DNA of 64,000 nucleotides from UBA7446 sp024639165 (GCA_024639165.1 JAHEIX010000003.1:248001-312000); one strand, 5' to 3'; shown: positions 41,790 to 52,800, counted from the stretch's first letter. The notes: generated by a model from the letters alone, not told the origin. A program made the numbers and translations.

Positions 41790-42743
41790 CTACTCTGATT
41801 TTTCAGGTTTTTCGTACGTCTTGTTCTTTTTGCCAAAAAGGGAAAAATGAACGTATCTTTTTGGGTTAAGGCGCATGTCTTGCAACAGCAATTGTACTTG
41901 TATGTTCGTCTCGTTTAATGCATTTACTAACGAATCGCTTTGAACGAGCTTGCCCAAAGTTCCTTCTCCTGCACTTACCTTATTGGTAATATCGGATAGG
42001 TTAATCGCAGAGTCCTCGAGCATGCGGATGGTAGCTGCAAGGGGTGCTTGTTGTAGCGAATCGGTTATGGCAGCAGCGTTTTCAGAAGCACGAGCTAGCG
42101 CATCAAAGGTGTTGTTAAGCGCTCCATCCGTATCGTTAATAGAACTGCTAAGCGTATTGGTCAAGGTGGAAAGTGCAGCCGTGGTTTCACTAAACTGATC
42201 AATGGATTGGCGTAAAGCTTCTTGGCGTTGGGAATCCATTACGTTTTTGAATGAAATCAAAACAGAATCGGCATGAACAATCATGCTCTCAATTTTTTCT
42301 TGCAGGGGGGATAGTTTCTCGTTCACCAAGTCTGTAAGTCCAGGAGCTACAGAAGTCTGAAGGGTATCGCCGTGTTCTGCATCAGCAGCATCGTCAAAAG
42401 CAGGAATTATGGCCAGTGCCTTACCACCTATTAAACCAGACTCATAGATCTGTGCAATGCTGTTTTTGGAAAAAGGGAAATCGTTTTCTACTCGAAAAGT
42501 AACTAAGATTTTGGCATCTGGATACATCAGTTTGCTGTTCTCAACAGAACCTACTTCATACCCATTTATCGTGACAGGAGTTCCGTTTAGCAATCCTTCC
42601 GTATTATCATAAACACCAAAGAACTGTCGATCAGAAACAAAAACATCGTTAGATTTAAGATAGCTAAAGCCAATAAAAAACAAGCTTATCCCAAAGATAA
42701 AGAGCAAGGCTGTTTTTATTTCGTTAGAAAATTTCAAAATCAA
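41790..42743 (-). CDS. MlaD/MCE-domain lipid transport protein
   Basis: A 317-residue periplasmic protein with an N-terminal membrane anchor (FSNEIKTALLFIFGISLFFIGF). The MCE domain (about residues 38-120) includes VYDNTEGLLNGTPVTINGYEVGSV, LVTFRVENDFPFSKNSIAQIYESGLIGGKALAI. A long coiled-coil-like helical tail follows (SQFSETTAALSTLTNTLSSSI). It probably belongs to an Mla-type phospholipid transport machine. The ATPase and permease (mlaF/mlaE-like) are not in the window. It is three bases upstream of the membrane Fe-S gene and downstream of the amidase gene. Confidence 0.9.
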   Translation of the reverse strand: MILKFSNEIKTALLFIFGISLFFIGFSYLKSNDVFVSDRQFFGVYDNTEGLLNGTPVTINGYEVGSVENSKLMYPDAKILVTFRVENDFPFSKNSIAQIYESGLIGGKALAIIPAFDDAADAEHGDTLQTSVAPGLTDLVNEKLSPLQEKIESMIVHADSVLISFKNVMDSQRQEALRQSIDQFSETTAALSTLTNTLSSSINDTDGALNNTFDALARASENAAAITDSLQQAPLAATIRMLEDSAINLSDITNKVSAGEGTLGKLVQSDSLVNALNETNIQVQLLLQDMRLNPKRYVHFSLFGKKNKTYEKPEKSE

Positions 42744-42787
42744 AATATTTTTTCAAAAATACACAATATTTGTGCAGTTTAACAGGC

Positions 42788-43888
42788 TTATTTAGATTTC
42801 ATTTCATGAGTTATTGACACTTCGTTGTTGCCTTCAAATGCTTTAATATATGCCCCCTTATAGCCTTTTTCCACGAGTGTTGCTATTGCTTTTCTAGCCA
42901 ATTTATAGGAAGAAAATGAACCGTAATAATACCTGTATAGACCACCCGTTTTGATGCGTGACACATCCGTTAATCCCTTAAAATTATACGGCTTTAATGC
43001 CATTTTTTTGGTGCTTGCAGCAATCTGAATTCGAAAGGTCGTAGCCGCTGCGCTGCTGTTTGCAGTTGTGGCACTGGTGATTTCATCAGGTGCTGTGTCC
43101 ATAACAAGACCAGTGAACAAGGTGCCGTCTAAGGAAGATTTATATTCCATAATGGCTTTGGCTATAGCCCTACTTATTTCGGTTTGTCCACGTTTTGAAT
43201 TTAGATAAGCACCTTCTTTTGAGTTTGTCAAAAAACCTGTTTCAACCAACACACTCGGCATATAGGTATTGCGAAGCACCAAAAAACCCGCCTGCTTTAC
43301 GGTCCTATTTTTCCGTTTTAAATTTTTGACAAAACTCTGCTGAATATAATTTGCAGCTTCAATACTTTGGTTGAGATAATCTTCTTGCATCAAGACCAAA
43401 CTAATCACAGACTCGGGATTGTTGGGGTCAAAACCGTCGTACTCTTGTTCGTAATTGTCTTCCAGAAATATTACTGCGTTTTCTTTTTGAGAAATGCGAA
43501 AGTTATCTTGATTGCGGTGTAGTCCTAAAACAAAAGTACCTGCGCCATAGGCATTAGAATTATGGGCATCACAGTGAATGGAAACGAATAAATCAGCTTT
43601 GGCCTTATTGGCCACACTAGCCCTGCCATTTAAGGTAACATATTTATCTGATTTTCTTGTGTAAACAACGTTGACCCCTTTTTCTTTTTCGAGTATGGCA
43701 CCCGTCTTAAGGGCGATGCTTAATACTATTTTCTTTTCGTAATACTTGTTACCTCTATTTCCGGGGTCTTTGCCCCCATGACCTGCATCAATGACAACAG
43801 TAAAAGGCTTGTCATTTTGGGCATACATTTTGATGTGAAAGCTTGAAACAGTCGCAATAAAAAATAAAGCAATTTTAATGAAGCGCAT
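42788..43888 (-). CDS. N-acetylmuramoyl-L-alanine amidase with C-terminal SPOR-like domain
   Basis: A 366-residue secreted peptidoglycan amidase. Signal: KIALFFIATVSSFHIKMYAQ. The zinc amidase (Amidase_3) has VVIDAGHGGKDPGNRG, FVSIHCDAHNS and VLVETGFLTNSKEG, with the conserved zinc His and Glu residues. The C-terminal ~75 residues (TFRIQIAASTKKMALKPYN, YRYYYGSFSSYKLARKAIATLVEKGYKGAYIKAF) are a SPOR-type peptidoglycan-binding domain. It likely acts in cell separation. It starts the minus-strand series and is divergent from lptD. Confidence 0.94.
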   Translation of the reverse strand: MRFIKIALFFIATVSSFHIKMYAQNDKPFTVVIDAGHGGKDPGNRGNKYYEKKIVLSIALKTGAILEKEKGVNVVYTRKSDKYVTLNGRASVANKAKADLFVSIHCDAHNSNAYGAGTFVLGLHRNQDNFRISQKENAVIFLEDNYEQEYDGFDPNNPESVISLVLMQEDYLNQSIEAANYIQQSFVKNLKRKNRTVKQAGFLVLRNTYMPSVLVETGFLTNSKEGAYLNSKRGQTEISRAIAKAIMEYKSSLDGTLFTGLVMDTAPDEITSATTANSSAAATTFRIQIAASTKKMALKPYNFKGLTDVSRIKTGGLYRYYYGSFSSYKLARKAIATLVEKGYKGAYIKAFEGNNEVSITHEMKSK

Positions 43889-43905
43889 TCTGGATAAAAT
43901 ATGTG

Positions 43906-43913
43906 TATTTTTG
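43906..43913 (+). promoter_or_regulatory. -7 box TATTTTTG for lptD
   Basis: TATTTTTG matches TAnnTTTG, between the divergent amidase and lptD genes. It lies after the first in-frame ATG (43901) and before TTG 43925 and 43934, so it argues that translation of lptD starts at one of the TTGs. Confidence 0.5.
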
Positions 43914-43924
43914 AAGCATTCAAG

Positions 43925-46549
43925 TTGATCTCTTTGTCAAAAGTAATACATTATTCTGGCACCTCATATAAACAGCATTTTTGTTGTCTTATGTTTTTAT
44001 TCAGCACCTTTGGGTTTGCACAAAAGCAAGCCATTGACGAAGCAGTTGTTGACAGTACGCTTCAAGATAGCGTTGTTGAAAAAAAGACAGGATTACTTGA
44101 TAAAATCAAAAGACATGCCGATGGGTATATGATTGTTAACCGCAAGGAAAACAAGCTATACATGTACGATGGTGCAGAACTGTACTATCAAAATATTGAG
44201 TTAAAATCTGGTGTTATCGTATTGGATTACACGACCAATGAAGTTTCTGCCGGTCGTATAAAAGATTCGTTGGGTAACTTGGTCCAGCCGCCTGCCTTTA
44301 AACAAGGAGGTGATGAAGTATTTCCAGATTCAATTCGTTTTAATTTTGATTCCAAGAAGGCTATTATTTGGAATTCCAGAAGTGAGCAGCAGGGCATGAA
44401 CGTCAAGGCCACAACAACCAAAAAACAAAACGACTCGGTTTATTATTTGCGAAACGCCAAGATAACAACATCAAAAGATGTAGACGATCCAGAATATTAT
44501 ATTCGAGTTAGAACAGCAAAGTTTGTTCCCAAGCGCAAAATGATTTCTGGGTTAAGCAACCTCTATATTGCCGATGTTCCTACTCCATTGTTCTTGCCTT
44601 TTGCATATTTCCCTATGACAGAAAATCGTGCAACCGGGTTTTTATTCCCCACCATAGGCGAGAATTTTAACAGGGGTTATTTCCTTCAAAATGGTGGATA
44701 CTATTTTGTGATAAACGACAATTTAGATGTAGCTACGCTTGGCGATTACTACACCAACGGTAGTTATGGCTTTCGGGTAGAAAGCAACTACAACAAGCGC
44801 TATCGTTACCGAGGAAATTTTAGCTTTCGATATGAAAATTTAATCAATAGCGAGCGCGGACTTCCAGATTATAGCAAATCTACTATATTCAACCTAAGGT
44901 GGTCGCATAGCAAAGACAGCAAATCAAACCCTAATAGTCGGTTTTCTGCATCTGTGAATCTGGGCGCCAGCAACTACTTTAGAGAGTCTTTGAATCAGAT
45001 TAACACGACAAATTTTTTAAACAACACGCTAAACTCTTCTGTTTCGTACACTAGAACGTTTCCCAAATATCCATCTGTAAACTTGTCCGTATCTGCCACG
45101 CACAGCCAGAACACCCGCTCCAAGACTGTAAACATGACTTTGCCGTCGCTTACAGCCAATATGGAACGTATTTACCCCTTTGCCAAGCGCAACGGTATAA
45201 AAAAAGGAGTTTTCCAAAATATCAATTTTCAATACAGTATGCGAGGCGATAATCGCATCAATACCACTGATGACCTCATTTCTGAAAAAGGCTTGTTTTA
45301 CGGAGCTAAATCAGGAATGCAACACAACATACCCATCAATACCAACTTCAAAATAGCCAAGCATTTTAATTTTACATTGGGTGGGAATTATAAAGAGGTT
45401 TGGACCAATCAGACCACAAAAAAATACGACTACGATATTTTGCTCGATGCACTACCCGAGCAGGACACCATTTCAGGTTTTGATCGATTTGAACAATACA
45501 GTTTTAATATGGGCGCCAATACGACACTGTATGGGGTCTTTAATTTTAAAGAAGATAAGAAAATTCAGAGCATTCGCCACGTAATAAACGCTAATGTTAA
45601 TTACAGCAACAGTCCGAGTTTCGAAAAATATTACGACGAATACATTATTGATGCAAATGGGAATACTGCAGACTATACAAGGTTTGAAGGCGGGCTTTAC
45701 GGCAGACCTGGCAACACCAAATCCAGTTCAATTGGCATTACCATTCGGAATAATTTGGAAGCTAAAATAAAGGACAAAGACTCAACAAAAACAGAGTTGA
45801 AAAAAATCAAAATACTAAACAATCTTAATTTTAGTACAAACTATAACATAACAGCCGATTCGCTCCGTTGGAGCCCCGTACGTATGAGCACTGTTGTTCC
45901 CTTGCTGGACAACAAACTCAACATTAATGTCGGGGCAACATTTGATCCCTACGCCTTGGACGAAAACAAGGCACGCATCAATACCTTTAGTGCCAGCAAT
46001 GGTGGTCCACTTTTTAGAATGACAAGTGCCAACATCAACTGGGGGTATGATTTTAAAAGCAAGGGTAGTGAAAGGGATAATACTGATGATAACGATGGAA
46101 ATATTCCAGGACTGAACAACAATAGGGCCTTGGACGAACAACGGGATTTTGGCAATTCGGATGATGAAGACGAGACGGCATCTGAGGATGAAAAAAGTAC
46201 TTCGTTCTACAAAACCAACATTCCGTGGAGTGTAAACTTGAGACATAGCTTTACATATTCAAATAGTAAAGATCAACGTCAAATCAGCAACAACTCGTTA
46301 ATGGCTTCTGCAAATGTGTCGCTTACGCCCAAATGGAAAGTCAACGTATCATCTGGTTATGATTTTAAAAACAAAGGGGTGACATTTACGAATCTTGGAA
46401 TTGACCGAGACCTTGAAAGTTGGACCATGAATATTTCTTGGACACCCTTTGGAAATCGTGAATCGTGGTTTTTCTTTATTGGTGTTAAATCTGGAATACT
46501 GCGCGATTTAAAATATGAAAAACGTCGGGAACCAGATAAAAGTCTTTAA
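43925..46549 (+). CDS. lptD: LptD-like outer-membrane LPS assembly protein
   Basis: A large (about 874-residue) OstA/LptD family protein that inserts LPS in the outer membrane. An in-frame ATG at 43901 precedes the -7 box, so TTG 43925 (or 43934) is preferred, and TTG starts are common for flavobacterial lptD. A signal-type segment (CCLMFLFSTFGFAQ) leads to the OstA-like domain (YMIVNRKENKLYMYDGAELYYQNIELKSG). From about residue 190 the rest is barrel strands with the conserved LPFAYFPMTENRATGFLFPTIG block. Near residues 730-770 an acidic Asp/Glu-rich insert is seen. ridA follows after nine bases. Confidence 0.9.
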   Translation: MISLSKVIHYSGTSYKQHFCCLMFLFSTFGFAQKQAIDEAVVDSTLQDSVVEKKTGLLDKIKRHADGYMIVNRKENKLYMYDGAELYYQNIELKSGVIVLDYTTNEVSAGRIKDSLGNLVQPPAFKQGGDEVFPDSIRFNFDSKKAIIWNSRSEQQGMNVKATTTKKQNDSVYYLRNAKITTSKDVDDPEYYIRVRTAKFVPKRKMISGLSNLYIADVPTPLFLPFAYFPMTENRATGFLFPTIGENFNRGYFLQNGGYYFVINDNLDVATLGDYYTNGSYGFRVESNYNKRYRYRGNFSFRYENLINSERGLPDYSKSTIFNLRWSHSKDSKSNPNSRFSASVNLGASNYFRESLNQINTTNFLNNTLNSSVSYTRTFPKYPSVNLSVSATHSQNTRSKTVNMTLPSLTANMERIYPFAKRNGIKKGVFQNINFQYSMRGDNRINTTDDLISEKGLFYGAKSGMQHNIPINTNFKIAKHFNFTLGGNYKEVWTNQTTKKYDYDILLDALPEQDTISGFDRFEQYSFNMGANTTLYGVFNFKEDKKIQSIRHVINANVNYSNSPSFEKYYDEYIIDANGNTADYTRFEGGLYGRPGNTKSSSIGITIRNNLEAKIKDKDSTKTELKKIKILNNLNFSTNYNITADSLRWSPVRMSTVVPLLDNKLNINVGATFDPYALDENKARINTFSASNGGPLFRMTSANINWGYDFKSKGSERDNTDDNDGNIPGLNNNRALDEQRDFGNSDDEDETASEDEKSTSFYKTNIPWSVNLRHSFTYSNSKDQRQISNNSLMASANVSLTPKWKVNVSSGYDFKNKGVTFTNLGIDRDLESWTMNISWTPFGNRESWFFFIGVKSGILRDLKYEKRREPDKSL

Positions 46550-46558
46550 TTTAGGAAT

Positions 46559-46939
46559 ATGAAAACGATTATTAAAACAGATAAGGCACCCATGCCTATT
46601 GGGCCATACAACCAAGGGATATTGGTAAACAACACATTATATGCCAGTGGTCAAATTGCAATAAATCCAGCCACAAACGAGTTGATTTCTGGAAATATAG
46701 AAGACGAAACCAAACAAGTAATGGAAAACTTGGCTGCTGTGCTAGATGCAGCAGGGATGCATTTTTCTGATGTCGTCAAGTGCAGTATCTTTATTTCTGA
46801 CATGAATGACTTTGGAGCCATTAACCGTGTGTATGGCACATATTTTGATGACGAAAATGCACCTGCAAGGGAGACCGTTCAGGTTGCCGTACTACCAAAG
46901 CATGTTAAAGTAGAGATATCCCTAATAGCCGTAGCCTAG
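46559..46939 (+). CDS. ridA: RidA-family enamine/imine deaminase
   Basis: A 126-residue protein that hydrolyses reactive 2-aminoacrylate-type enamines. It has the family signatures PIGPYNQGILVNNTLYASGQIAINP at the N-terminus and the catalytic Arg in ARETVQVAVLPK. Length is typical, and it should act as a trimer. It starts nine bases after lptD, and its last four bases overlap the convergent kinase gene. The co-location with lptD is common in Flavobacteria but not known to be functional. Confidence 0.95.
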   Translation: MKTIIKTDKAPMPIGPYNQGILVNNTLYASGQIAINPATNELISGNIEDETKQVMENLAAVLDAAGMHFSDVVKCSIFISDMNDFGAINRVYGTYFDDENAPARETVQVAVLPKHVKVEISLIAVA

Positions 46940-47787
46940 GACATTTTCAAGTGGTACTCCACCAAACCGTCAATAGGTTTTTTATGCACATTCCCAATAG
47001 TCAGACCCAAATCCTGTAAGACTTCTGTTAGCTCATCTTTGAGATAAAAGGCTATAGAACCAATAAAATGAATCGGTAAGCTTTTGGCGTTTTCAAATTG
47101 TAGTATCTGATGGCGTGCAAATAAATCAAAGCCTTTCTTTATAAGGGCTTGGCTATACTCATTGTCTTTATTTTCAATCAAGAAACGAGCAAAAGTTGCC
47201 AAATACGTGTTTGGATTTGATTTTTTGTAAAGGTTCGTTTTGATGGATTCCGAAGACAAATCAAAGGACTCTTCAAAAACAGCAGCCATTTTTTCAGGTA
47301 TCTTGTTAAAATAATAATCACGCAACAACTGACGACCAAAGTAATTTCCACTGCCATCATCCATAAGAATGTATCCCAATGAATCAACCCGTTGTTCAAC
47401 CTCTTTTCCGTCAAAATAGCTGCAATTGGACCCTGTCCCAAGAATGCATACAATGCTCTTTTTCCCAGGCTCTGTTGCGGCATAAACAGCTGCATAGGTG
47501 TCTTCCTTTACTTCTATTTTAGCACTCGGGAAAATACTTTGCAATACTTTCTTCAACAATACTCTGGGTGGCTTAGTACCACAGCCTGCTCCGTAAAAAT
47601 GAATATAGTTTACAGATTTACGCTTGCGATACAAGTCGTAATTGTTGATGATGCGCTCTTCCAAAATTGCATCGGACAACACTTGGGGATTAAGCCCTTG
47701 TGTTTGCGTTTCGAAAAGCACATCATTTTGTGCATCAAGAGCAATCCAATCTGTTTTGGTTGAACCGCTATCAATTATGAGTTTCAT
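46936..47787 (-). CDS. BadF/BadG-type ATPase, probable N-acetylglucosamine kinase
   Basis: A 283-residue ASKHA-fold protein. The phosphate-1 motif reads IIDSGSTKTDWIALD. The adenosine region has IHFYGAGCGTKPPRVLLK. Phosphate-2 is VCILGTGSNCSYFDGK, followed by DDGSGNYFGRQLLRDYYF. It resembles GlcNAc kinases found beside glycolytic genes in Bacteroidetes. It follows gapA by four bases, in line with a pfkA-gapA-kinase unit feeding amino sugars to glycolysis. The substrate is inferred from relatives. Confidence 0.82.
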   Translation of the reverse strand: MKLIIDSGSTKTDWIALDAQNDVLFETQTQGLNPQVLSDAILEERIINNYDLYRKRKSVNYIHFYGAGCGTKPPRVLLKKVLQSIFPSAKIEVKEDTYAAVYAATEPGKKSIVCILGTGSNCSYFDGKEVEQRVDSLGYILMDDGSGNYFGRQLLRDYYFNKIPEKMAAVFEESFDLSSESIKTNLYKKSNPNTYLATFARFLIENKDNEYSQALIKKGFDLFARHQILQFENAKSLPIHFIGSIAFYLKDELTEVLQDLGLTIGNVHKKPIDGLVEYHLKMS

Positions 47788-47791
47788 GTGA

Positions 47792-48793
47792 TTATAATTG
47801 GCTAACGTGTGCTGCTAGATCGAGTAGTTTATTCGAGTATCCTGCTTCGTTATCGTACCAAGTAACAACTTTAAAGAAAGAGCCGTTAAGTTCAATACCT
47901 GCATTTGCATCAACTATGGAGGTGCGAGCATCGCCAATAAAGTCTTGGGAAACGACCAATTCTTCTGTGTAACCCAAAATTCCCTTAAGCGCACCCTCAG
48001 AAGCAGCTTTAACCGCTTTCATTACGCCGTCATAGCTTGTTTCCGTTGCGAGTTTAACGGTTAGGTCAACCACAGAAACATCTGCTGTTGGAACACGAAA
48101 TGCCATACCCGTAATCTTACCTTCTAATGAAGGAATTACCTTGGTAACTGCTTTTGCAGCTCCAGTCGATGCGGGAATAATGTTTAATAAAGAAGAACGG
48201 CCTCCTCGGTAGTCTTTTCTAGATGGACCATCAACGGTCATTTGGGTTGCCGTAACTGCGTGAACGGTTGTCATTAAAGCCTCTTCAATACCAAAAGCAT
48301 CGTTTAAAACTTTGGCTAAAGGAGCCAAACAGTTCGTGGTACATGAAGCATTTGAAACAATGTTATCAGATGCTTTGGCATCTTCGTGGTTAACACCCAT
48401 AACAAACATAGGCGCGTCTTTTGAAGGCGCCGAAATAACTACTTTTTTTGCACCGCCGTCTATGTGAGATTGAGCCATGTCCAAAGTGGTAAAAATACCT
48501 GTACACTCGGCAACAACTTCAGCGCCAATGGCGTCCCATTGTAAGTTTTTTGGATCGCGTTCTGCTGTAATACGGACTGTTTTTCCATCAACAACAAGGT
48601 GGCCATCAGCGATTTCAACACTAGCATCTACTGTGCCATGAACCGAATCGTATTTTAATAGATATGCGAGGTGTTCCACATCTAAAAGATCGTTTATTGC
48701 AACGATATCAATATCGTCTCTTTTAAGTGATGCACGAAAGACCATTCTACCGATTCTTCCAAATCCATTAATTCCAATTTTTAGGTTTGCCAT
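47792..48793 (-). CDS. gapA: Glyceraldehyde-3-phosphate dehydrogenase
   Basis: A 333-residue enzyme of glycolysis converting G3P to 1,3-bisphosphoglycerate. The N-terminal NAD site is INGFGRIGRMVFRAS. The active-site Cys is in SNASCTTNCLAPLAKVL and the His in TTVHAVTATQ; RVPTADVSVVDLT and WYDNEAGYSNKLLDLA complete the family. It lies 18 bases after pfkA and four bases before the BadF-type kinase. Type of cofactor (NAD) is by family inference. Confidence 0.98.
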   Translation of the reverse strand: MANLKIGINGFGRIGRMVFRASLKRDDIDIVAINDLLDVEHLAYLLKYDSVHGTVDASVEIADGHLVVDGKTVRITAERDPKNLQWDAIGAEVVAECTGIFTTLDMAQSHIDGGAKKVVISAPSKDAPMFVMGVNHEDAKASDNIVSNASCTTNCLAPLAKVLNDAFGIEEALMTTVHAVTATQMTVDGPSRKDYRGGRSSLLNIIPASTGAAKAVTKVIPSLEGKITGMAFRVPTADVSVVDLTVKLATETSYDGVMKAVKAASEGALKGILGYTEELVVSQDFIGDARTSIVDANAGIELNGSFFKVVTWYDNEAGYSNKLLDLAAHVSQL

Positions 48794-48811
48794 AGTAATT
48801 TAATTTTTAAT

Positions 48812-49816
48812 TTAAAGTCTCATTATTTCTGATACACGAACAAGCTCGTTATCAATTTTCGATTTCCCTTTGATGGCTTTTTCTAAAGGGGTTAATATCA
48901 TTTTTCCGTCACCGATTCCAACCATATAGCCAGATGTACCCTTGCGCAATTCTTCAACGGCTCTAAGTCCCATTCTGCTGGCTAGCACACGATCAAAACA
49001 ACTTGGAGCACCTCCGCGTTGCATGTGGCCAAGCACAGAGACCCGTACCTCATAGTTAGGAAGGTTTTCCTCTATATATTCGGCTAATTCAAAAACGTTT
49101 TTTCCAATTTTATCACCCTCTGCTACCATAACAATACTAGAGAGTTTTCCAGATTTTTTTGAGCGTTTGAGCGATTCTAACAAACGATCTAATCCCATAT
49201 CTTCTTCTGGAATAAGGATTTCTTCAGCGCCAGCGCCAATACCAGAGTTCAAGGCTATATGGCCTGCGTCACGCCCCATTACTTCTACAAAGAATAAGCG
49301 GTTGTGAGAAATGGCGGTATCTCTAATTTTATCTACTGCTTCAACAACAGTATTCATAGCAGTGTCATAACCTAGCGTATGAGAAGTACCGTAAATATCG
49401 TTGTCAATAGTACCAGGAATTCCAATAACAGGAATACCAAATTCTTGTTGAAAAATTAAGCCTCCAGTAAAACTCCCATCGCCCCCAATAACTACTAGTG
49501 CGTCAATATTTTTTTGCTGTAAGTTGGCAAATGCTTTTTTACGACCTTCTTTAGTTCTAAATTCGCTAGAGCGCGCTGACTTAAGTATAGTACCACCCTT
49601 ATTGATGATATTGTTCACGCTTCTTGGCCCCAAAGGCTTTATACTACCTTCTATCATACCCTCATACCCTCTGTAAATACCAAAGCAATTAAGTTTGTAA
49701 AAAGCTGCGGAACGCACTACCGACCTGATAGCGGCATTCATACCGGGTGCATCGCCTCCTGAAGTGAGTACGGCAATGTTTGAAATTTTGACGTCAGCTG
49801 AATCTGTAGAGTTCAT
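48812..49816 (-). CDS. pfkA: ATP-dependent 6-phosphofructokinase
   Basis: A 334-residue glycolytic kinase. It contains TSGGDAPGMNAAIRSVVR, the ATP site GGDGSFTGGL, the catalytic Asp in GIPGTIDNDIYGT, VMGRDAGHIAL and the effector region VSVLGHMQRGGAPSCFDRVLASRMG. The Gly-rich GGDGS site fits the ATP-dependent class rather than the pyrophosphate class. It is the first gene of the pfkA-gapA-kinase unit. The first few residues before ISNIAVLTSGG are uncertain. Confidence 0.97.
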   Translation of the reverse strand: MNSTDSADVKISNIAVLTSGGDAPGMNAAIRSVVRSAAFYKLNCFGIYRGYEGMIEGSIKPLGPRSVNNIINKGGTILKSARSSEFRTKEGRKKAFANLQQKNIDALVVIGGDGSFTGGLIFQQEFGIPVIGIPGTIDNDIYGTSHTLGYDTAMNTVVEAVDKIRDTAISHNRLFFVEVMGRDAGHIALNSGIGAGAEEILIPEEDMGLDRLLESLKRSKKSGKLSSIVMVAEGDKIGKNVFELAEYIEENLPNYEVRVSVLGHMQRGGAPSCFDRVLASRMGLRAVEELRKGTSGYMVGIGDGKMILTPLEKAIKGKSKIDNELVRVSEIMRL

Positions 49817-49869
49817 CGTTTAAATTGCTGTGCAAATTAACGAATAATCTCTCATTTTAACCTAATGAT

Positions 49870-52800
49870 TTAAGGCTTAATGTTGTCTTTTTTGTTAAAA
49901 ATTTTATTGACAAGCTCTTGGAAAGAATCGAAACGAACTTGATAACCAACTCCAATACCTTGCGTATAGCCCAAATCGTCACCAAAATATTGGAATTCAT
50001 TTTCCTTATTAAACACACGCGCACGGAGGTCTCCCTTCTTATTAAGCAAGAATTCGAGTTTAACATTTCCAATAATCATGGTCTCCTCTTCATTGCCAAC
50101 AGGCACCCCTACTTTCCCGTCAATTAGAATACGCTCATTAATATTAGTTGACAAACTCACCCCTAGTCTATCGCGATTTTTAATGGAAACAGCAGCATTG
50201 CGATCGCCTTGGAGGTAATCAATACCCAAATTCAACTTATCGTTTTCATTGGTAAAAATATTATCAAAAATTCCAGATGCCTTTTCAAAAAGATTGGTTG
50301 TTAGGGTTTGGCTAGAAATTGCCGCCAACGAAACTTCATTGATAAAACTGCCCTGTGAGAGCAACGAAATGGCTTGAAGCTGTCTTCTTTCTTCATCGTT
50401 GAGCCTGTAGTTTAATTCGTTTCTAACGACTCCTGAAGCGTTTGGGAAATTAATCTCAAACGTTGGAGTTTCAGGGTTAAGCAGGTTTCCAAACAAGGTT
50501 ATGGAAACGTCTGTAGGGATTTTTTGACTGATGTTATCACCCTCCAAAAGCACTGCAGGGTTAGCACCACCTGGAACCTCATAGATGGCCTGCATATTAA
50601 TTTGAGCACCATACGGATCACCCTCCCAGAAAATAACACCTCCTGGTTCCAAACGAAATGTTTTGTCAATGAGTCCTAGATTCTTGAAGTTGTATATTCC
50701 TTCAAAGGCAATAAAGTCCCCCCACATAGCAAACGACCCCGCTGTATCTATTTCCATTAGGATACTCCCTGCGCCACGACCACGCAAAAAACTTTTTGTT
50801 TCGGGATCAACGACAATTTCAACCTCTGCTTCTGGCGTAACATCCAATTCAAAGTTCAATTGCAAGCCTTTTACGGTATTGAATTGTACTGTTTCAAGTC
50901 CTTCTTCAACTTGCTTATCTATAAAATTGATGAAAGAAACGTCACCAATTTTAGTATCGTATTGAATTGGAATAAAAATACTGGTTCCCGTAGCAGTTTC
51001 ACCCACAACGTCTATTTGCATGTTTGAGAAAGCGCCGTAAAGATGAGCGTCTCCCTTAAAATAGGCATTGCCGTAATACAACGATTCTTCCGAAAAAGGT
51101 GTATCGAGCACTTCAAGTTGTGTGGCATTTATGTTCATGTCCAATCCCCAATTGGAAAAAGACTGATGGGTTAGCACACCTGTGAGTTGAGCTGTTTGAT
51201 CATCACCTGAACGAAAGGGAGAAGTGTTTATACGTATTAAATCCTCACTAAATCGAAAGGGAACAGCAGCTGTAAAATTGTATAGGGTGTTTAAATAAGG
51301 CACACCCAACGTCAGCTCATCAACAACAAACTCCCCTGTGGGAATGATTTTACCCGCTGTGGAAGACAACTGTAGGTTTCCGTTGGCTCTTCCACGAAAA
51401 GGCGAAAAGACATCATTTGTCAAACCTGCAATTAACGACATGTTATAGTCTGAAAAAGCCACATCAATATCCCAAGTAGGAATGGCGTTCTGTATCCCAA
51501 TAGTTCCAGTAGCTAGCAAAGCCTCTTTTCCATCATCTGATATTTGTAAGGCCAATTGATAATCTTGATTTTCTTTGTTTGATTGCAGCTTAAGATCAGC
51601 TTGTCCAAGGGATACACCATTTAAAGCTAAATCTGTCATGCGCAAACTTGAATTCCCTCCAAAACCAGAAGAAGACTGGCGGATATTGAGAAATCCATTT
51701 AGGGTTCCCTCCCACCTGTCTTTTTGAAAAGACAATAGATCCCTCAAATACACATTTGAAAATTTTACATCAACAGCAAAAGAATCGTATCCGTTTTGAC
51801 TTGCATTGGCAGTGATAGCAGAATTTTCTGTCATAAAATTTAGATTACTAAAAGCAAAATCGCTAGTACTTGTTGCGGTCAAGGTGGGACTGCCATATTG
51901 CTTATCAATGGTCCAGCGATTGTTGTTAAAGAAAAGGGCTACATCTTGAATTTCTAAAATTGCTTGGGCAGAATCATTAATGGTAAATGCGGTATTGATT
52001 ATATTAATGTCTTTTGCTTCTTTCGCAGCGCCAAATTCAATGCGACCATACAACTTATCTGAAACCTGGGCATTGATCCATTCAACATCATATAATTTGG
52101 CTTTGGGTGTAGCTATTTCATCTATACGAATACTTGAATGATAGATGGGTTGTTTGGTGTCAATCTTTAATGATATGCCACTTAATTGGGTATTGTTTAC
52201 AGCGATACTTGGCGCGCGAACTTCAAGTTTAAAGAGAGAATCACTTGGCTTAATACTTCCTTTGATAAATGTATTGTCATCCAATGAAACAACGCCTCCG
52301 AAAAGAGCAGATGCAATCTTTCCGCGTAAGTTGAAATTAAAATCGACGTGCTGGTTTGGAGACATAGGAAGAGGCTTGTAACGCTTAAATTGACTGCCCA
52401 AGGCGTTTTTAGCAATTACCCCCATTTCTGAAGGCTTAAAATTTCCAATCACTAAACCTGTGGCCACGTCATCAGAATTTATATTTAATACCCGAAGTCC
52501 ATTTGTAAGCCTAGATTGTGCAGACAGCGATGAGAACGAGTAGGTTTGGCCGGGTGTTATAAGTGTACCCTCATCAATGTATAAATCCCCAATCATTTCG
52601 TCAATGTTATTGCCTTGCAATGCCAAATCAACAGAGCCAGAAAAAATACCGTCAATGCCATTGGGCAACCACCCTAAAGCCTTAAAATCAAGTTGTTGAA
52701 TTTCAGTGTTGAATGAAAAGTTCCTCATATCAGAGGCATAATCCACCTGTCCATTTAAATCAATGATAATAGATTCATCTTGAATATGCATATTCCCCAA

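Noticed and set aside
46080..46200. Asp/Glu-rich insert in LptD as a foreign insertion
   Set aside because: The frame is continuous and such acidic loops are common in outer-membrane barrels of this group.
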